From the NCBI RefSeq assembly GCF_024168825.1, contig NZ_JALJWH010000001.1:868001-932000 (forward strand): 64,000 bases of DNA. Reading direction: 5' to 3'. The notes under the pieces were generated by a model. The model worked only from the letters and a program-made list of their open reading frames with translations, did not search any database and was not told the origin of the DNA. Position 1 is the stretch's first letter; each line of letters opens with the position of its first letter. Source of the stretch: Paenarthrobacter sp. A20 (lineage in GTDB: Bacteria > Actinomycetota > Actinomycetes > Actinomycetales > Micrococcaceae). This document shows, piece by piece, positions 56,840-64,000 of this stretch. The position numbers and the translations under genes were made by a program.

Positions 56840-59512
56840 ATGAGTGACGAAACTCCCGAAGTCCCGGCGGAATCGAATGACGCAGAGGATGTTGTTCTTG
56901 AGGGTGATGTGCTGACCGACCGCGTGGAGCAGGTGGACCTGCAGACGGAAATGCAGAGGTCCTACCTGGACTACGCCATGGCCGTTATTGTGGGCCGCGC
57001 CCTCCCTGACGTCCGTGACGGACTGAAGCCGGTGCACCGCCGCGTTTTGTACGCAATGTTCGACGGCGGCTACCGCCCCGACCGCTCTTTCAACAAGTGC
57101 GCCCGCGTGGTGGGCGATGTCATGGGTACCTATCACCCGCACGGTGACATGGCGATCTACGATGCTTTGGTCCGCCTGATCCAGGACTGGACCATGCGGT
57201 ACCCGCTGGCACTTGGCCAGGGCAACTTCGGTTCGCCCGGTAACGACGGCGCTGCCGCACCGCGTTACACCGAAACCAAGATGGCCCAACTTGCCATGGA
57301 AATGGTCCGCGATATCGACGAGGAAACCGTCGACTTCCAGGACAACTATGACGGCAAGAACCAGGAACCGACCATCCTGCCGGCGCGTTTCCCCAACCTG
57401 CTGGTCAACGGTTCCTCAGGCATCGCCGTCGGCATGGCCACCAACATTCCGCCGCACAACCTTCGCGAGGTCGCAGAGGGTGTGCAGTGGGCGCTTGAGA
57501 ACCCCACCGCCACCCGCGAGGAGCTCCTCGAAGCACTGTTGCTGCGCATCAAGGGACCCGACTTCCCAACTGGTGCCACCATCCTTGGCCACAAGGGCAT
57601 CGAAGACGCGTACCGTACCGGCCGTGGCTCCATCACCATGCGCGCCGTGGTCAATGTCGAGGAACTCCAGGGCCGCACCTGCTTGGTGGTCACCGAACTT
57701 CCTTACCAGGCCAATCCGGACAACCTTGCCATCAAGATTGCTGAACTGGTCAAGGACGGCAAGATCCAGGGCATCGCAGACCTCCGCGATGAAACCTCCG
57801 GCCGTACAGGCCAACGCCTGGTGATCGTGCTCAAGCGCGACGCCGTGGCGAAGGTGGTCTTGAACAACCTCTACAAGCACACGCAGCTGCAGGACAACTT
57901 CTCGGCGAACATGCTGGCAATTGTCGACGGCGTCCCGCGCACCTTGAGCCTGGATGCTTTCATCCGCCACTGGGTTGCGCACCAGATGGACGTCATTGCA
58001 CGCCGCACCCGCTACCGCCTGCGCAAGGCCGAGGAAGAAGCGCACATTCTGCGTGCACTCCTCAAGGCCCTGGACATGCTGGACGAGGTCATTGCCCTCA
58101 TCCGCGCTTCCAACACCACAGAAGCTGCCCGCGAAGGCCTCATGGGGTTGCTGGAGATCGATGAACTCCAGGCCCGCGCCATCCTGGACATGCAGTTGCG
58201 CCGACTGGCCGCCCTGGAACGCCAGAAGATCCAGGATCGTCACTCCGAGCTCGAAGCGATGATCGAGGAGTACAACGCGATCCTGGCTTCCGAGGAACGC
58301 CAGCGCCAGATCATCAGCGAGGAACTCGCGGAGATCGTCGCCAAGCACGGAGATGACCGCCGGACGCACATCCTGATGGGCTTCGACGGCGACATGTCCA
58401 TGGAAGACCTGATTCCCGAAGAGGAAATGGTCGTCACCATTACGCGCGGTGGGTACGTCAAGCGCACCCGCAGCGACAACTACCGTTCCCAGCAGCGTGG
58501 CGGCAAGGGTATCAAGGGTGCGCAGTTGCGAGGCGACGATGTCGTTGAGCACTTCTTCGTCACCACTACCCACCACTGGCTGCTGTTCTTCACCAACTTG
58601 GGTCGCGTCTACCGTGCCAAGGCTTACGAGCTCGCTGAAGCCGGCCGTGATGCCAAGGGCCAGCACGTCGCCAACCTGTTGGCCTTCCAGCCGGATGAGC
58701 ACATCGCCCAGGTTCTTGACCTAAGGGACTACCAGCAGGCTCCGTACTTGGTGCTCGCCACCAAGAACGGACTGGTCAAGAAGACGAGGTTGGAGGACTA
58801 TGACACCAACCGCACCGCCGGTGTCATCGCGATCAACCTGCGCGACGAGGACGAGTTGGTCTCCGCCCAGCTGGTCAGCGAGACCGATGACCTGCTTCTG
58901 GTTTCACGCAAGGGCCAGTCGATCCGATTCACAGCCACCGATGACGCACTGCGCCCCATGGGCCGGGCTACCTCGGGTGTAACCGGTATGAAGTTCCGTG
59001 AAGACGACGAACTGCTTGCCGCAGACGTCGTCCAGGACGGTTCCTTCGTCTTCATCGTTACTGAGGGTGGCTACGCCAAGCGGACCGCAGTGGACGAATA
59101 CCGCCTGCAGGGCCGTGGCGGCCTGGGCATCAAGGTAGCCAAGCTTGCTGAAGACCGCGGTGACCTTGTGGGCGCCTTGATCGTGCAGGAAGAGGACGAA
59201 GTCCTGGTAGTCATGGAAGGCGGCAAGGTGGTCCGCTCGGCAGTGACCGGCGTCCCTGCCAAGGGCCGTGACACCATGGGCGTCATCTTCGCCAAGCCGG
59301 ACAAGAATGACCGCATTATTGAGGTTGCACGCAACAGCGAACGCGGCTTGGAAGGCGAAGAGTCCGAAGACGGACTCGACGATGACGTAACGTTGGCTGC
59401 AAACGACGGCGCCTCCGAGGCGACCGTGACGGCCGAAACGGAAAACGACGCAGACCCGGATATCGAAACGGGCGCGGAGCTGAACGAAGACAACACCGGA
59501 GGTAACGAGTGA
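56840..59512 (+). CDS. gyrA: DNA gyrase subunit A
   Basis: An 890-residue DNA-cleaving subunit. The catalytic Tyr143 lies in AAAPRYTE; the quinolone-determining loop reads [14 protein letters not shown], so the residue equivalent to E. coli Ser83 is Met104, while the Asp equivalent to 87 is kept (Asp108). The C-terminal wrapping domain has repeated beta-pinwheel blades with the GyrA box QQRGGKG ([14 protein letters not shown]). The last 60 residues form an acidic tail. Its stop overlaps the GTG of the DUF3566 gene. Confidence 0.96.
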   Translation: MSDETPEVPAESNDAEDVVLEGDVLTDRVEQVDLQTEMQRSYLDYAMAVIVGRALPDVRDGLKPVHRRVLYAMFDGGYRPDRSFNKCARVVGDVMGTYHPHGDMAIYDALVRLIQDWTMRYPLALGQGNFGSPGNDGAAAPRYTETKMAQLAMEMVRDIDEETVDFQDNYDGKNQEPTILPARFPNLLVNGSSGIAVGMATNIPPHNLREVAEGVQWALENPTATREELLEALLLRIKGPDFPTGATILGHKGIEDAYRTGRGSITMRAVVNVEELQGRTCLVVTELPYQANPDNLAIKIAELVKDGKIQGIADLRDETSGRTGQRLVIVLKRDAVAKVVLNNLYKHTQLQDNFSANMLAIVDGVPRTLSLDAFIRHWVAHQMDVIARRTRYRLRKAEEEAHILRALLKALDMLDEVIALIRASNTTEAAREGLMGLLEIDELQARAILDMQLRRLAALERQKIQDRHSELEAMIEEYNAILASEERQRQIISEELAEIVAKHGDDRRTHILMGFDGDMSMEDLIPEEEMVVTITRGGYVKRTRSDNYRSQQRGGKGIKGAQLRGDDVVEHFFVTTTHHWLLFFTNLGRVYRAKAYELAEAGRDAKGQHVANLLAFQPDEHIAQVLDLRDYQQAPYLVLATKNGLVKKTRLEDYDTNRTAGVIAINLRDEDELVSAQLVSETDDLLLVSRKGQSIRFTATDDALRPMGRATSGVTGMKFREDDELLAADVVQDGSFVFIVTEGGYAKRTAVDEYRLQGRGGLGIKVAKLAEDRGDLVGALIVQEEDEVLVVMEGGKVVRSAVTGVPAKGRDTMGVIFAKPDKNDRIIEVARNSERGLEGEESEDGLDDDVTLAANDGASEATVTAETENDADPDIETGAELNEDNTGGNE

Positions 59513-60213
59513 GTAATTCCGACTCATATCCCAAGCCGAGCACAGGTGTCCCCGGCGGACTCCGGCAGCCCTCGGGCAGCGCACAGGCAGGAACCCCTGC
59601 ACGGCCCCAGCAGCGTCCCGGAACCGGGTCCACCGGTTCCGGTGCCACAGGAGCACGACCCGCTAACGGGACCAACTCCGCTCAGCGGCCCGCCGGCGCT
59701 CCGGGACAGCGACCCGCGCAGGCAGGTCAGCGTCCTGCCGGCGCCCCCGGGCAACGACCGGCTCAGCCCGGCCAGCGCCCCGCGGGTTCCGGGGCCCAGC
59801 GCCCCGCCCAGGGCGGTCCCGGCCTGGTGAAGCCTGCTCCCAAGGCCAAGGTTCGTCGCGCACGCCTCTTGGTCAGCAAGGTGGACCCGTGGTCAGTCCT
59901 GAAGATGGCATTCCTGCTGTCTGTTGCGCTGGGCATCGTCACCGTAGTTGCTGCCATCGTGCTCTGGACGGTGCTGGATCTCACGGGCATCTTCAACCAG
60001 GTGGATAGCCTTCTGGGCACCCTGGCGGGATCGGAGGGCAGTGGATTTGAGCTGAAGAAGATTGCCTCGCTGGGCCAAGTTGCATCCTTCGCCACCATTA
60101 TTGCCGTGGTGAACGTGGTCTTGCTGACCGCACTATCCATGCTCTCAGCGGTTCTGTATAACATTTCCGCAACGTTGGTTGGCGGCGTCGGCGTCACGCT
60201 GACCGACGACTAG
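59509..60213 (+). CDS. DUF3566 membrane protein
   Basis: A 234-residue protein with GTG start overlapping gyrA by four bases. Residues 15-105 are low complexity, with repeats of the type [14 protein letters not shown]; the C-terminal half (about 110-234) is the DUF3566 domain with two membrane helices ([21 protein letters not shown] and [22 protein letters not shown]). The domain is common downstream of gyrA in actinobacteria; function unknown. Confidence 0.88.
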   Translation: MSNSDSYPKPSTGVPGGLRQPSGSAQAGTPARPQQRPGTGSTGSGATGARPANGTNSAQRPAGAPGQRPAQAGQRPAGAPGQRPAQPGQRPAGSGAQRPAQGGPGLVKPAPKAKVRRARLLVSKVDPWSVLKMAFLLSVALGIVTVVAAIVLWTVLDLTGIFNQVDSLLGTLAGSEGSGFELKKIASLGQVASFATIIAVVNVVLLTALSMLSAVLYNISATLVGGVGVTLTDD

Positions 60214-60218
60214 CAAAA

Positions 60219-60262
60219 ACCCGCGGAATGACGCCGAAATCGGCGGAAAACCTCCGCGGAAA
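60219..60262. terminator. Nested hairpin after the DUF3566 gene
   Basis: CCGCGGA pairs with TCCGCGG, enclosing CGCCGA-AA-TCGGCG. It probably ends the gyrA-DUF3566 transcript before the tRNA promoter; no clear T-run. Confidence 0.45.
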
Positions 60263-60271
60263 AGCCTCGAT

Positions 60272-60301
60272 TTGAGATCGGGCCGGGATGTGCTGTACAG
60301 T
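60272..60301 (+). promoter_or_regulatory. Probable promoter of tRNA-Ile
   Basis: TTGAGA (60272-60277) and TACAGT (60296-60301) with an 18-base spacer, 25 bases before the tRNA starts. Confidence 0.55.
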
Positions 60302-60326
60302 CATATCTCGGCCCGATGAGGCATCG

Positions 60327-60400
60327 GGGCGTATAGCTCAGGCGGTTAGAGCGCTTCGCTGATAACGAAGAGGTCCCAGGTTCAAGTCCTGGTACGCCCA
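60327..60400 (+). tRNA. tRNA-Ile (GAT anticodon)
   Basis: A 74-base cloverleaf: acceptor GGGCGTA pairs with TACGCCC, D arm GCTC/GAGC, anticodon stem GCTTC...GAAG(A) with loop containing GAT, T arm CCAGG-TTCAAGT-CCTGG. Discriminator A; CCA is not encoded, consistent with the presence of a CCA-adding enzyme. Confidence 0.95.
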
Positions 60401-60447
60401 CGGAACCGAAAGAGGTTCAGGTAAAACTGAACCGGAATGAGGTACTT

Positions 60448-60567
60448 GTGAAGAAGTTGCTGGTAGTAGTGGCAGCGGCAATCGCAGGTGTCCTGGTCTA
60501 TAAAAAGGCCCAGGAATCCGAAGCCCGGAAGGATGTCTGGAGCAAGTCAACCGACAAGGTCGACTAG
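60448..60567 (+). CDS. DLW-39 family small protein
   Basis: A 39-residue protein from a GTG at 60448: MKKLLVVVAAAIAGVLVYKK, then AQESEARKDVWSKSTDKVD. It has one membrane helix and a charged C-terminus and contains the D(V)W signature of the actinobacterial DLW-39 family, which typically lies in this place after gyrA between the tRNA genes. Function unknown. Confidence 0.88.
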   Translation: MKKLLVVVAAAIAGVLVYKKAQESEARKDVWSKSTDKVD

Positions 60568-60637
60568 CCGAAGAGCCCGATTCGAACTGGTAATTGCCAG
60601 CTCGGACATGGGGTATGATTGACGGGTTGCTTCTTAT

Positions 60638-60713
60638 GGGGGCATGGCGCAATTGGTAGCGCACCTGCTTTGCAAGCAGGGGGTTCGGGGTTCGAGTCCC
60701 CGTGCCTCCACCA
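60638..60713 (+). tRNA. tRNA-Ala (TGC anticodon)
   Basis: Acceptor GGGGGCA pairs with TGCCTCC including the G3-U70 pair that is the alanine identity element; D arm GCGC/GCGC, anticodon stem CCTGC/GCAGG with loop TTTGCAA, T arm CGGGG-TTCGAGT-CCCCG. CCA is encoded (ends 60713), unlike the neighbouring tRNA-Ile. Confidence 0.96.
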
Positions 60714-60717
60714 TAAG

Positions 60718-60749
60718 AAAAGTCCCGGTCAGAAATGACCGGGACTTTT
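60718..60749 (+). terminator. Intrinsic terminator after tRNA-Ala
   Basis: AAAAGTCCCGGTCA and TGACCGGGACTTTT are perfect 14-base arms with a GAAA tetraloop, ending in TTTT. It ends the tRNA transcript and can act in both directions. Confidence 0.92.
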
Positions 60750-60837
60750 GCCTTTAATGCCCGATGCCCGGGGATAACATTCGGCCTCCCTCAGCATCAT
60801 TCTGACGGCGCTGGTCGCCTCGCGCACACAACGGTTC

Positions 60838-62832
60838 CTAGCTGGGCGGTACAGTCTGCAGTGCCCGCTCGAGGAATACGGTCAGTTCGCCATTGCCCAG
60901 GACGGGCGTCACCACGCCAAGTTCCAACGTTGGCTGCGTCTTTGCCCCGGCTGTCTTCAGGGCGCCCTGCACGTTGATGCGGGCTGCGGCGGCGGCCTGT
61001 GCATCGCCACGCTTGGCGGCCTCCAGCATGTTCAGGGCAGCCTCCACGCCACGTCCGTACTCTGCCGCCGCTGCAACCCACGTGGAGCCGTCCTGGGCGA
61101 AACCGGGCATCGCCATGCGTGGCAGGAGCTCGGGAAGCCGTTGAAGCAGCCCAGCGCGACTCCGCAATGCCTCCGATGGTGACTTGCCGGCGTCGTAATC
61201 CGTCCAGAACTGGTCAATATCGCGTTGCAGCTCCGGGGCGGATGGTGTGAGGTCGTCGTCCTGCCAGTCTTGGTTCAGGTCCACGAAAGCCCGCACCGCG
61301 GCTTGGACTTCCGGGTCGGGTCCGGAGAGCAGGGACAAGGCCGCGTTCATGGATTTGGCGGGGTCGTATGCCGGGCCGTTCCAGGAGAGGTCTGCGTAGT
61401 TGAAGATGGCCGGCAAGGACAGATAGGGCTGAATCATGGGGTTGGTGACGATGCCCTGGATGGACTGATGGAGGTTGGCGTCCCTCCCGATCACGGGGGC
61501 CAGGAAGAGATGATCCTGGGAAAAGTCGTTGACAGGATAGTTGTCCCAAATGACGATGGGCCGGGAGTCGCCGGGGCTCCCGTAGGTCCCGGCGGCCGTT
61601 TCCGCTGATTTCAGGGTGATCCGGTGTGAGACCACATCCTCACCCGTCCACTGCACCACGATCCCGGGATTCAACGCCTGGCCAAGTTCCCGCTTATAGG
61701 GAGTGCTCGCGGAGCCGTTGTAGAAGGTGGGAACCGTTTCCAGTGGGAGGACGCCGTCCTTGGCAGAGATGAACTTGGCATTCACGTCGTTGAGGAAGGA
61801 TGCCTGTGCCTTTGCCAGGTTGGCCTGACCCGAACCAAACTCCCGGAGATCGTCGGCACATTGGACTTTCGTGGCGATGTCATCGAGGGGAATCACGAAG
61901 GAACGGACACCCAGCGAGTACAGGGATTCAAGCTTGGCCACCGCGTCATCGAGGTCAGCCTCGCGCGAATAGCAAATGTCGATGCCCGGTGAGAGGGCGT
62001 AGCTGAAACGGATATGGTTGGCCGCTGCTGTGTCGATGAGCTCCCGCAGCTCCTCAAGCTCCTGATTCGTGTAAAGGTCCCGCCATCGTTCCCTCAACAA
62101 GGGATCGTCCTTCGGCGAATAGATGTAAGTGTTCATCTTCTGCCTGCCCGCGAATTCGATGACATCCAGGCGGGCCTGATGGGACCAGGGGGTGCCGTAG
62201 AAGCCCTCGATGACACCGCGGGTTTCCATCAGCGGCCAGTCACCCACCAGGACCGGAACCACTGAACCGTCCCTGAGCACCTGCCGTAGGGTCTGGACGG
62301 CGTGGAAGACGCCGTCGTTGTCCCGTCCTGCCAGCACGGCCGTCGGAATCCCGCCGGGCTGTCCTGTGGCAACCACATAGCCTTCTGCGTGCCCAAGAGC
62401 GTCCCGGAGAGTGGCATCGCTGTCCAGCTGCAAATCGCTGAGAACCGGAGCTACGGCTGAGTCCACGCCCAAATGGATGGCAGATGACCCTTCGCGTGGG
62501 TTCGCAAGCGCTGTCACCACCTCCGACGTGCCCCCGGCGCCTGCCACAAGGTCCTGCACTGCGGCGGTGGAGGCTTGATCCGTTCCAGCGGGGGCAACCA
62601 CGTACACGTGGCCGTTCAAGGGAACAGGGCTGCCCGTTCCGGCCTTGGCGTGCTGCGGCACGGGGAAGATACTTGGAACGCCCGCCCTGTTTCCTTCGGG
62701 CTCGTCAGGGCGGTCACGTGAAACAGCGAACCACCCGGCAACAACGAGCGCGGCCGTCAGCACCCCGGCCGCGGCCAGCAGCAGAACAGATCGCCGGCGC
62801 TTGGTGCCGGTGCCGACGGGTGCCGTGTTCAA
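60838..62832 (-). CDS. GH84-type beta-N-acetylglucosaminidase (membrane-anchored)
   Basis: A 664-residue protein. A membrane helix (about 15-36) anchors or exports it. The GH20b-like N-terminal domain (about 60-190) is followed by the GH84 catalytic domain: ETRGVIEGFYGTPWSHQARLD, NTYIYSPKDDPL, and the catalytic aspartate pair in SFVIPLDDIATKVQ. A helical C-terminal domain follows (about 490-660). GH84 enzymes cleave beta-N-acetylglucosamine by substrate-assisted catalysis, so it may release GlcNAc from glycoproteins or mucin-like glycans. Single gene; no neighbours of related function. Confidence 0.88.
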   Translation of the reverse strand: MNTAPVGTGTKRRRSVLLLAAAGVLTAALVVAGWFAVSRDRPDEPEGNRAGVPSIFPVPQHAKAGTGSPVPLNGHVYVVAPAGTDQASTAAVQDLVAGAGGTSEVVTALANPREGSSAIHLGVDSAVAPVLSDLQLDSDATLRDALGHAEGYVVATGQPGGIPTAVLAGRDNDGVFHAVQTLRQVLRDGSVVPVLVGDWPLMETRGVIEGFYGTPWSHQARLDVIEFAGRQKMNTYIYSPKDDPLLRERWRDLYTNQELEELRELIDTAAANHIRFSYALSPGIDICYSREADLDDAVAKLESLYSLGVRSFVIPLDDIATKVQCADDLREFGSGQANLAKAQASFLNDVNAKFISAKDGVLPLETVPTFYNGSASTPYKRELGQALNPGIVVQWTGEDVVSHRITLKSAETAAGTYGSPGDSRPIVIWDNYPVNDFSQDHLFLAPVIGRDANLHQSIQGIVTNPMIQPYLSLPAIFNYADLSWNGPAYDPAKSMNAALSLLSGPDPEVQAAVRAFVDLNQDWQDDDLTPSAPELQRDIDQFWTDYDAGKSPSEALRSRAGLLQRLPELLPRMAMPGFAQDGSTWVAAAAEYGRGVEAALNMLEAAKRGDAQAAAAARINVQGALKTAGAKTQPTLELGVVTPVLGNGELTVFLERALQTVPPS

Positions 62833-62949
62833 TCAGATAACCCCTTGGGTACGCCGTGACCGGCTCACTGGAATGCTGAGTCAAGACAACCACACTGTTG
62901 GAGCATCAGATAGGGCTGGAGCGCTCCCCCGCCCCACTAGGGTTGATCC

Positions 62950-63858
62950 GTGACCCTTCTCATTGCTGCCCTCGGCGTACTGGGTGTTGCCTCTTCCGGA
63001 CCACTCATCGCAGGAACCCTTGGAGCCACCTCCGTTACGGCCTTGGCCATCGCCTTTTGGCGGAATGCGATAGGTGCGGTGGTAATGGCTGCTCCCGTCG
63101 CTATCCGTGAGCCAAAAGCATTCGGCAGGATCACCCGGCGCGAGTTTGGCTGGTCCGCCCTGGCCGCTATTGCACTTGCGTTCCACTTCGCCTGCTTCAT
63201 CACCGCGCTTCAGCTCACGTCCGTTGCGGCCGCTACGGCCTTGGTGTGCCTGCAATCGGCATGGATAGCGGTGTTCCAGATGTTCCGGGGTACACGGCAC
63301 CGCTGGCCGGTGTTGTTGGGCCTTGGGATCGCTTTTGGCGGCGTGGTTGCCATCACCGGATTCGACATGGGTTCATCTCCTGAAGCCCTGCTGGGCGATC
63401 TGCTGGCGCTGGCCGGCGGCGCGCTGGCTGGCCTCTATACCCTTGCGGGAGGGAAAGCCCGTCAATCCATGGGAACCGGGACCTACACGACGCTTTGCTA
63501 CGGCATGTGCGCGGCGATCGTGGCAGTGCTCGCCTTGTTCAGCGCGCAGCCACTGACAGGGTTCGACGCCGGAGGCTGGCTTGGCATTATCGCCATCACC
63601 GTTTGCGCCCAGCTGGTGGGGCACACGGCCTTCAACCATCTGCTTGCCACGATGAGCCCTTTGTTGGTGTCCATGATCATCCTGCTGGAAATCCCGGGTG
63701 CAGCAATCCTGGCAGCCATTTTCCTGAATGAGACCTTGCCGGCGGGCACCTATGCGGGATTGGCGCTGATTCTTGTTGGCCTGGCCGTGGTCGTTGCCGG
63801 GCAGCGGCGTGGCCGGACTGAAGCAGACCGGCGCGAACCCGAGCTTGGCGCTGACTGA
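62950..63858 (+). CDS. EamA-family (DMT) transporter
   Basis: A 302-residue membrane protein with ten helices in two homologous EamA halves (for example SGPLIAGTLGATSVTALAIAFWRNAIGAVVM in the first and HTAFNHLLATMSPLLVSMIILLEIPGAAILAAIFLNETLPAGTYAGLALILVGLAVV in the second). GTG start. Drug/metabolite exporters of this class have very varied substrates; none can be assigned. Confidence 0.88.
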   Translation: MTLLIAALGVLGVASSGPLIAGTLGATSVTALAIAFWRNAIGAVVMAAPVAIREPKAFGRITRREFGWSALAAIALAFHFACFITALQLTSVAAATALVCLQSAWIAVFQMFRGTRHRWPVLLGLGIAFGGVVAITGFDMGSSPEALLGDLLALAGGALAGLYTLAGGKARQSMGTGTYTTLCYGMCAAIVAVLALFSAQPLTGFDAGGWLGIIAITVCAQLVGHTAFNHLLATMSPLLVSMIILLEIPGAAILAAIFLNETLPAGTYAGLALILVGLAVVVAGQRRGRTEADRREPELGAD

Positions 63859-63897
63859 CGTTCCGGCGTCGTGCGTATGCCGTGGGGCGCAGGGCGC

Positions 63898-64000
63898 CTA
63901 AACACCACCGCGGCGGGCGCCTTGGGCGGTGTTGGCCGTATGGATGGCCCGTAGCAACTTTGCCGGGAAGTACACAGAGAAGAACACCACCATGGGCGCT
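63898..64000 (-). CDS. C-terminal end of an unidentified gene (partial)
   Basis: On the minus strand the frame APMVVFFSVYFPAKLLRAI and ANTAQGARRGGV reaches a TAG at 63898 and is open to the window edge. The segment is hydrophobic then basic, like the end of a membrane protein. Too little is present to identify it. Confidence 0.45.
   Translation of the reverse strand, partial: APMVVFFSVYFPAKLLRAIHTANTAQGARRGGV

Noticed and set aside
62710..62725. CACGTGAAACA half site resembling parS within the GH84 gene
   Set aside because: Only 12 of 16 bases match; the left arm of the palindrome is lost, so ParB binding is unlikely.

Overview
The window is the replication-origin region of a high-GC Gram-positive chromosome. 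The order rpmH-rnpA-yidD-yidC-khpB-rsmG-parA-parB on the minus strand and dnaA-dnaN-gnd-recF-DUF721-gyrB-gyrA-DUF3566-tRNA(Ile)-DLW-39-tRNA(Ala) on the plus strand is the actinobacterial origin layout. A gnd gene between dnaN and recF, the DUF3566/DLW-39 pair and the protein sequences point to Micrococcaceae, most likely Arthrobacter or Paenarthrobacter (inference from gene content, no database search).

Layout. 1-5.9 kb: end of aspA, an AsnC-type regulator, a HAD phosphatase and an ABC-2 transporter plus two-component operon. 6-8.3 kb: two divergent PAP2 phosphatases, one fused to a lipid-kinase domain. 8.2-13.3 kb: MFS transporter/DeoR regulator, ABC-F ATPase and FAD monooxygenase. 13.3-19.3 kb: lipoprotein penicillin-binding protein and a secreted GH31 enzyme. 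19.4-23.4 kb: a second two-component system whose response regulator carries a one-base frameshift, divergent from a FtsX/LolD-type ABC transporter. 23.4-27.4 kb: HxlR regulator with divergent NAD(P)-binding protein, then a phytoene-dehydrogenase-like protein and a GT87-type membrane glycosyltransferase. 27.4-28.4 kb: a stretch with only two tiny candidate genes, both with very strong ribosome binding sites. 28.4-36.5 kb: histidine phosphatase, CCA-adding enzyme, NUDIX, MurJ, a pseudokinase-like membrane protein, thioredoxin reductase and thioredoxin.

36.6-42.5 kb is the most unusual part: almost 6 kb with no credible gene, carrying nine parS centromere sites (a tenth lies inside parA) and two clusters of DnaA boxes (39.41-39.50 and 39.78-39.82 kb) flanking an AT-richer patch. 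This sits about 9 kb from the classical dnaA-flanking origin. It looks like a dedicated centromere region that also binds DnaA, either to titrate or deliver DnaA, or as an accessory or relic origin.

42.5-60.8 kb holds the partition, membrane-insertion, initiation and gyrase genes, transcribed outward from the rpmH/dnaA gap as expected at an origin. 60.8-64 kb: GH84 hexosaminidase-like membrane protein, an EamA transporter and the end of a minus-strand gene cut by the window edge. I saw no rRNA, CRISPR array, insertion sequence or prophage.
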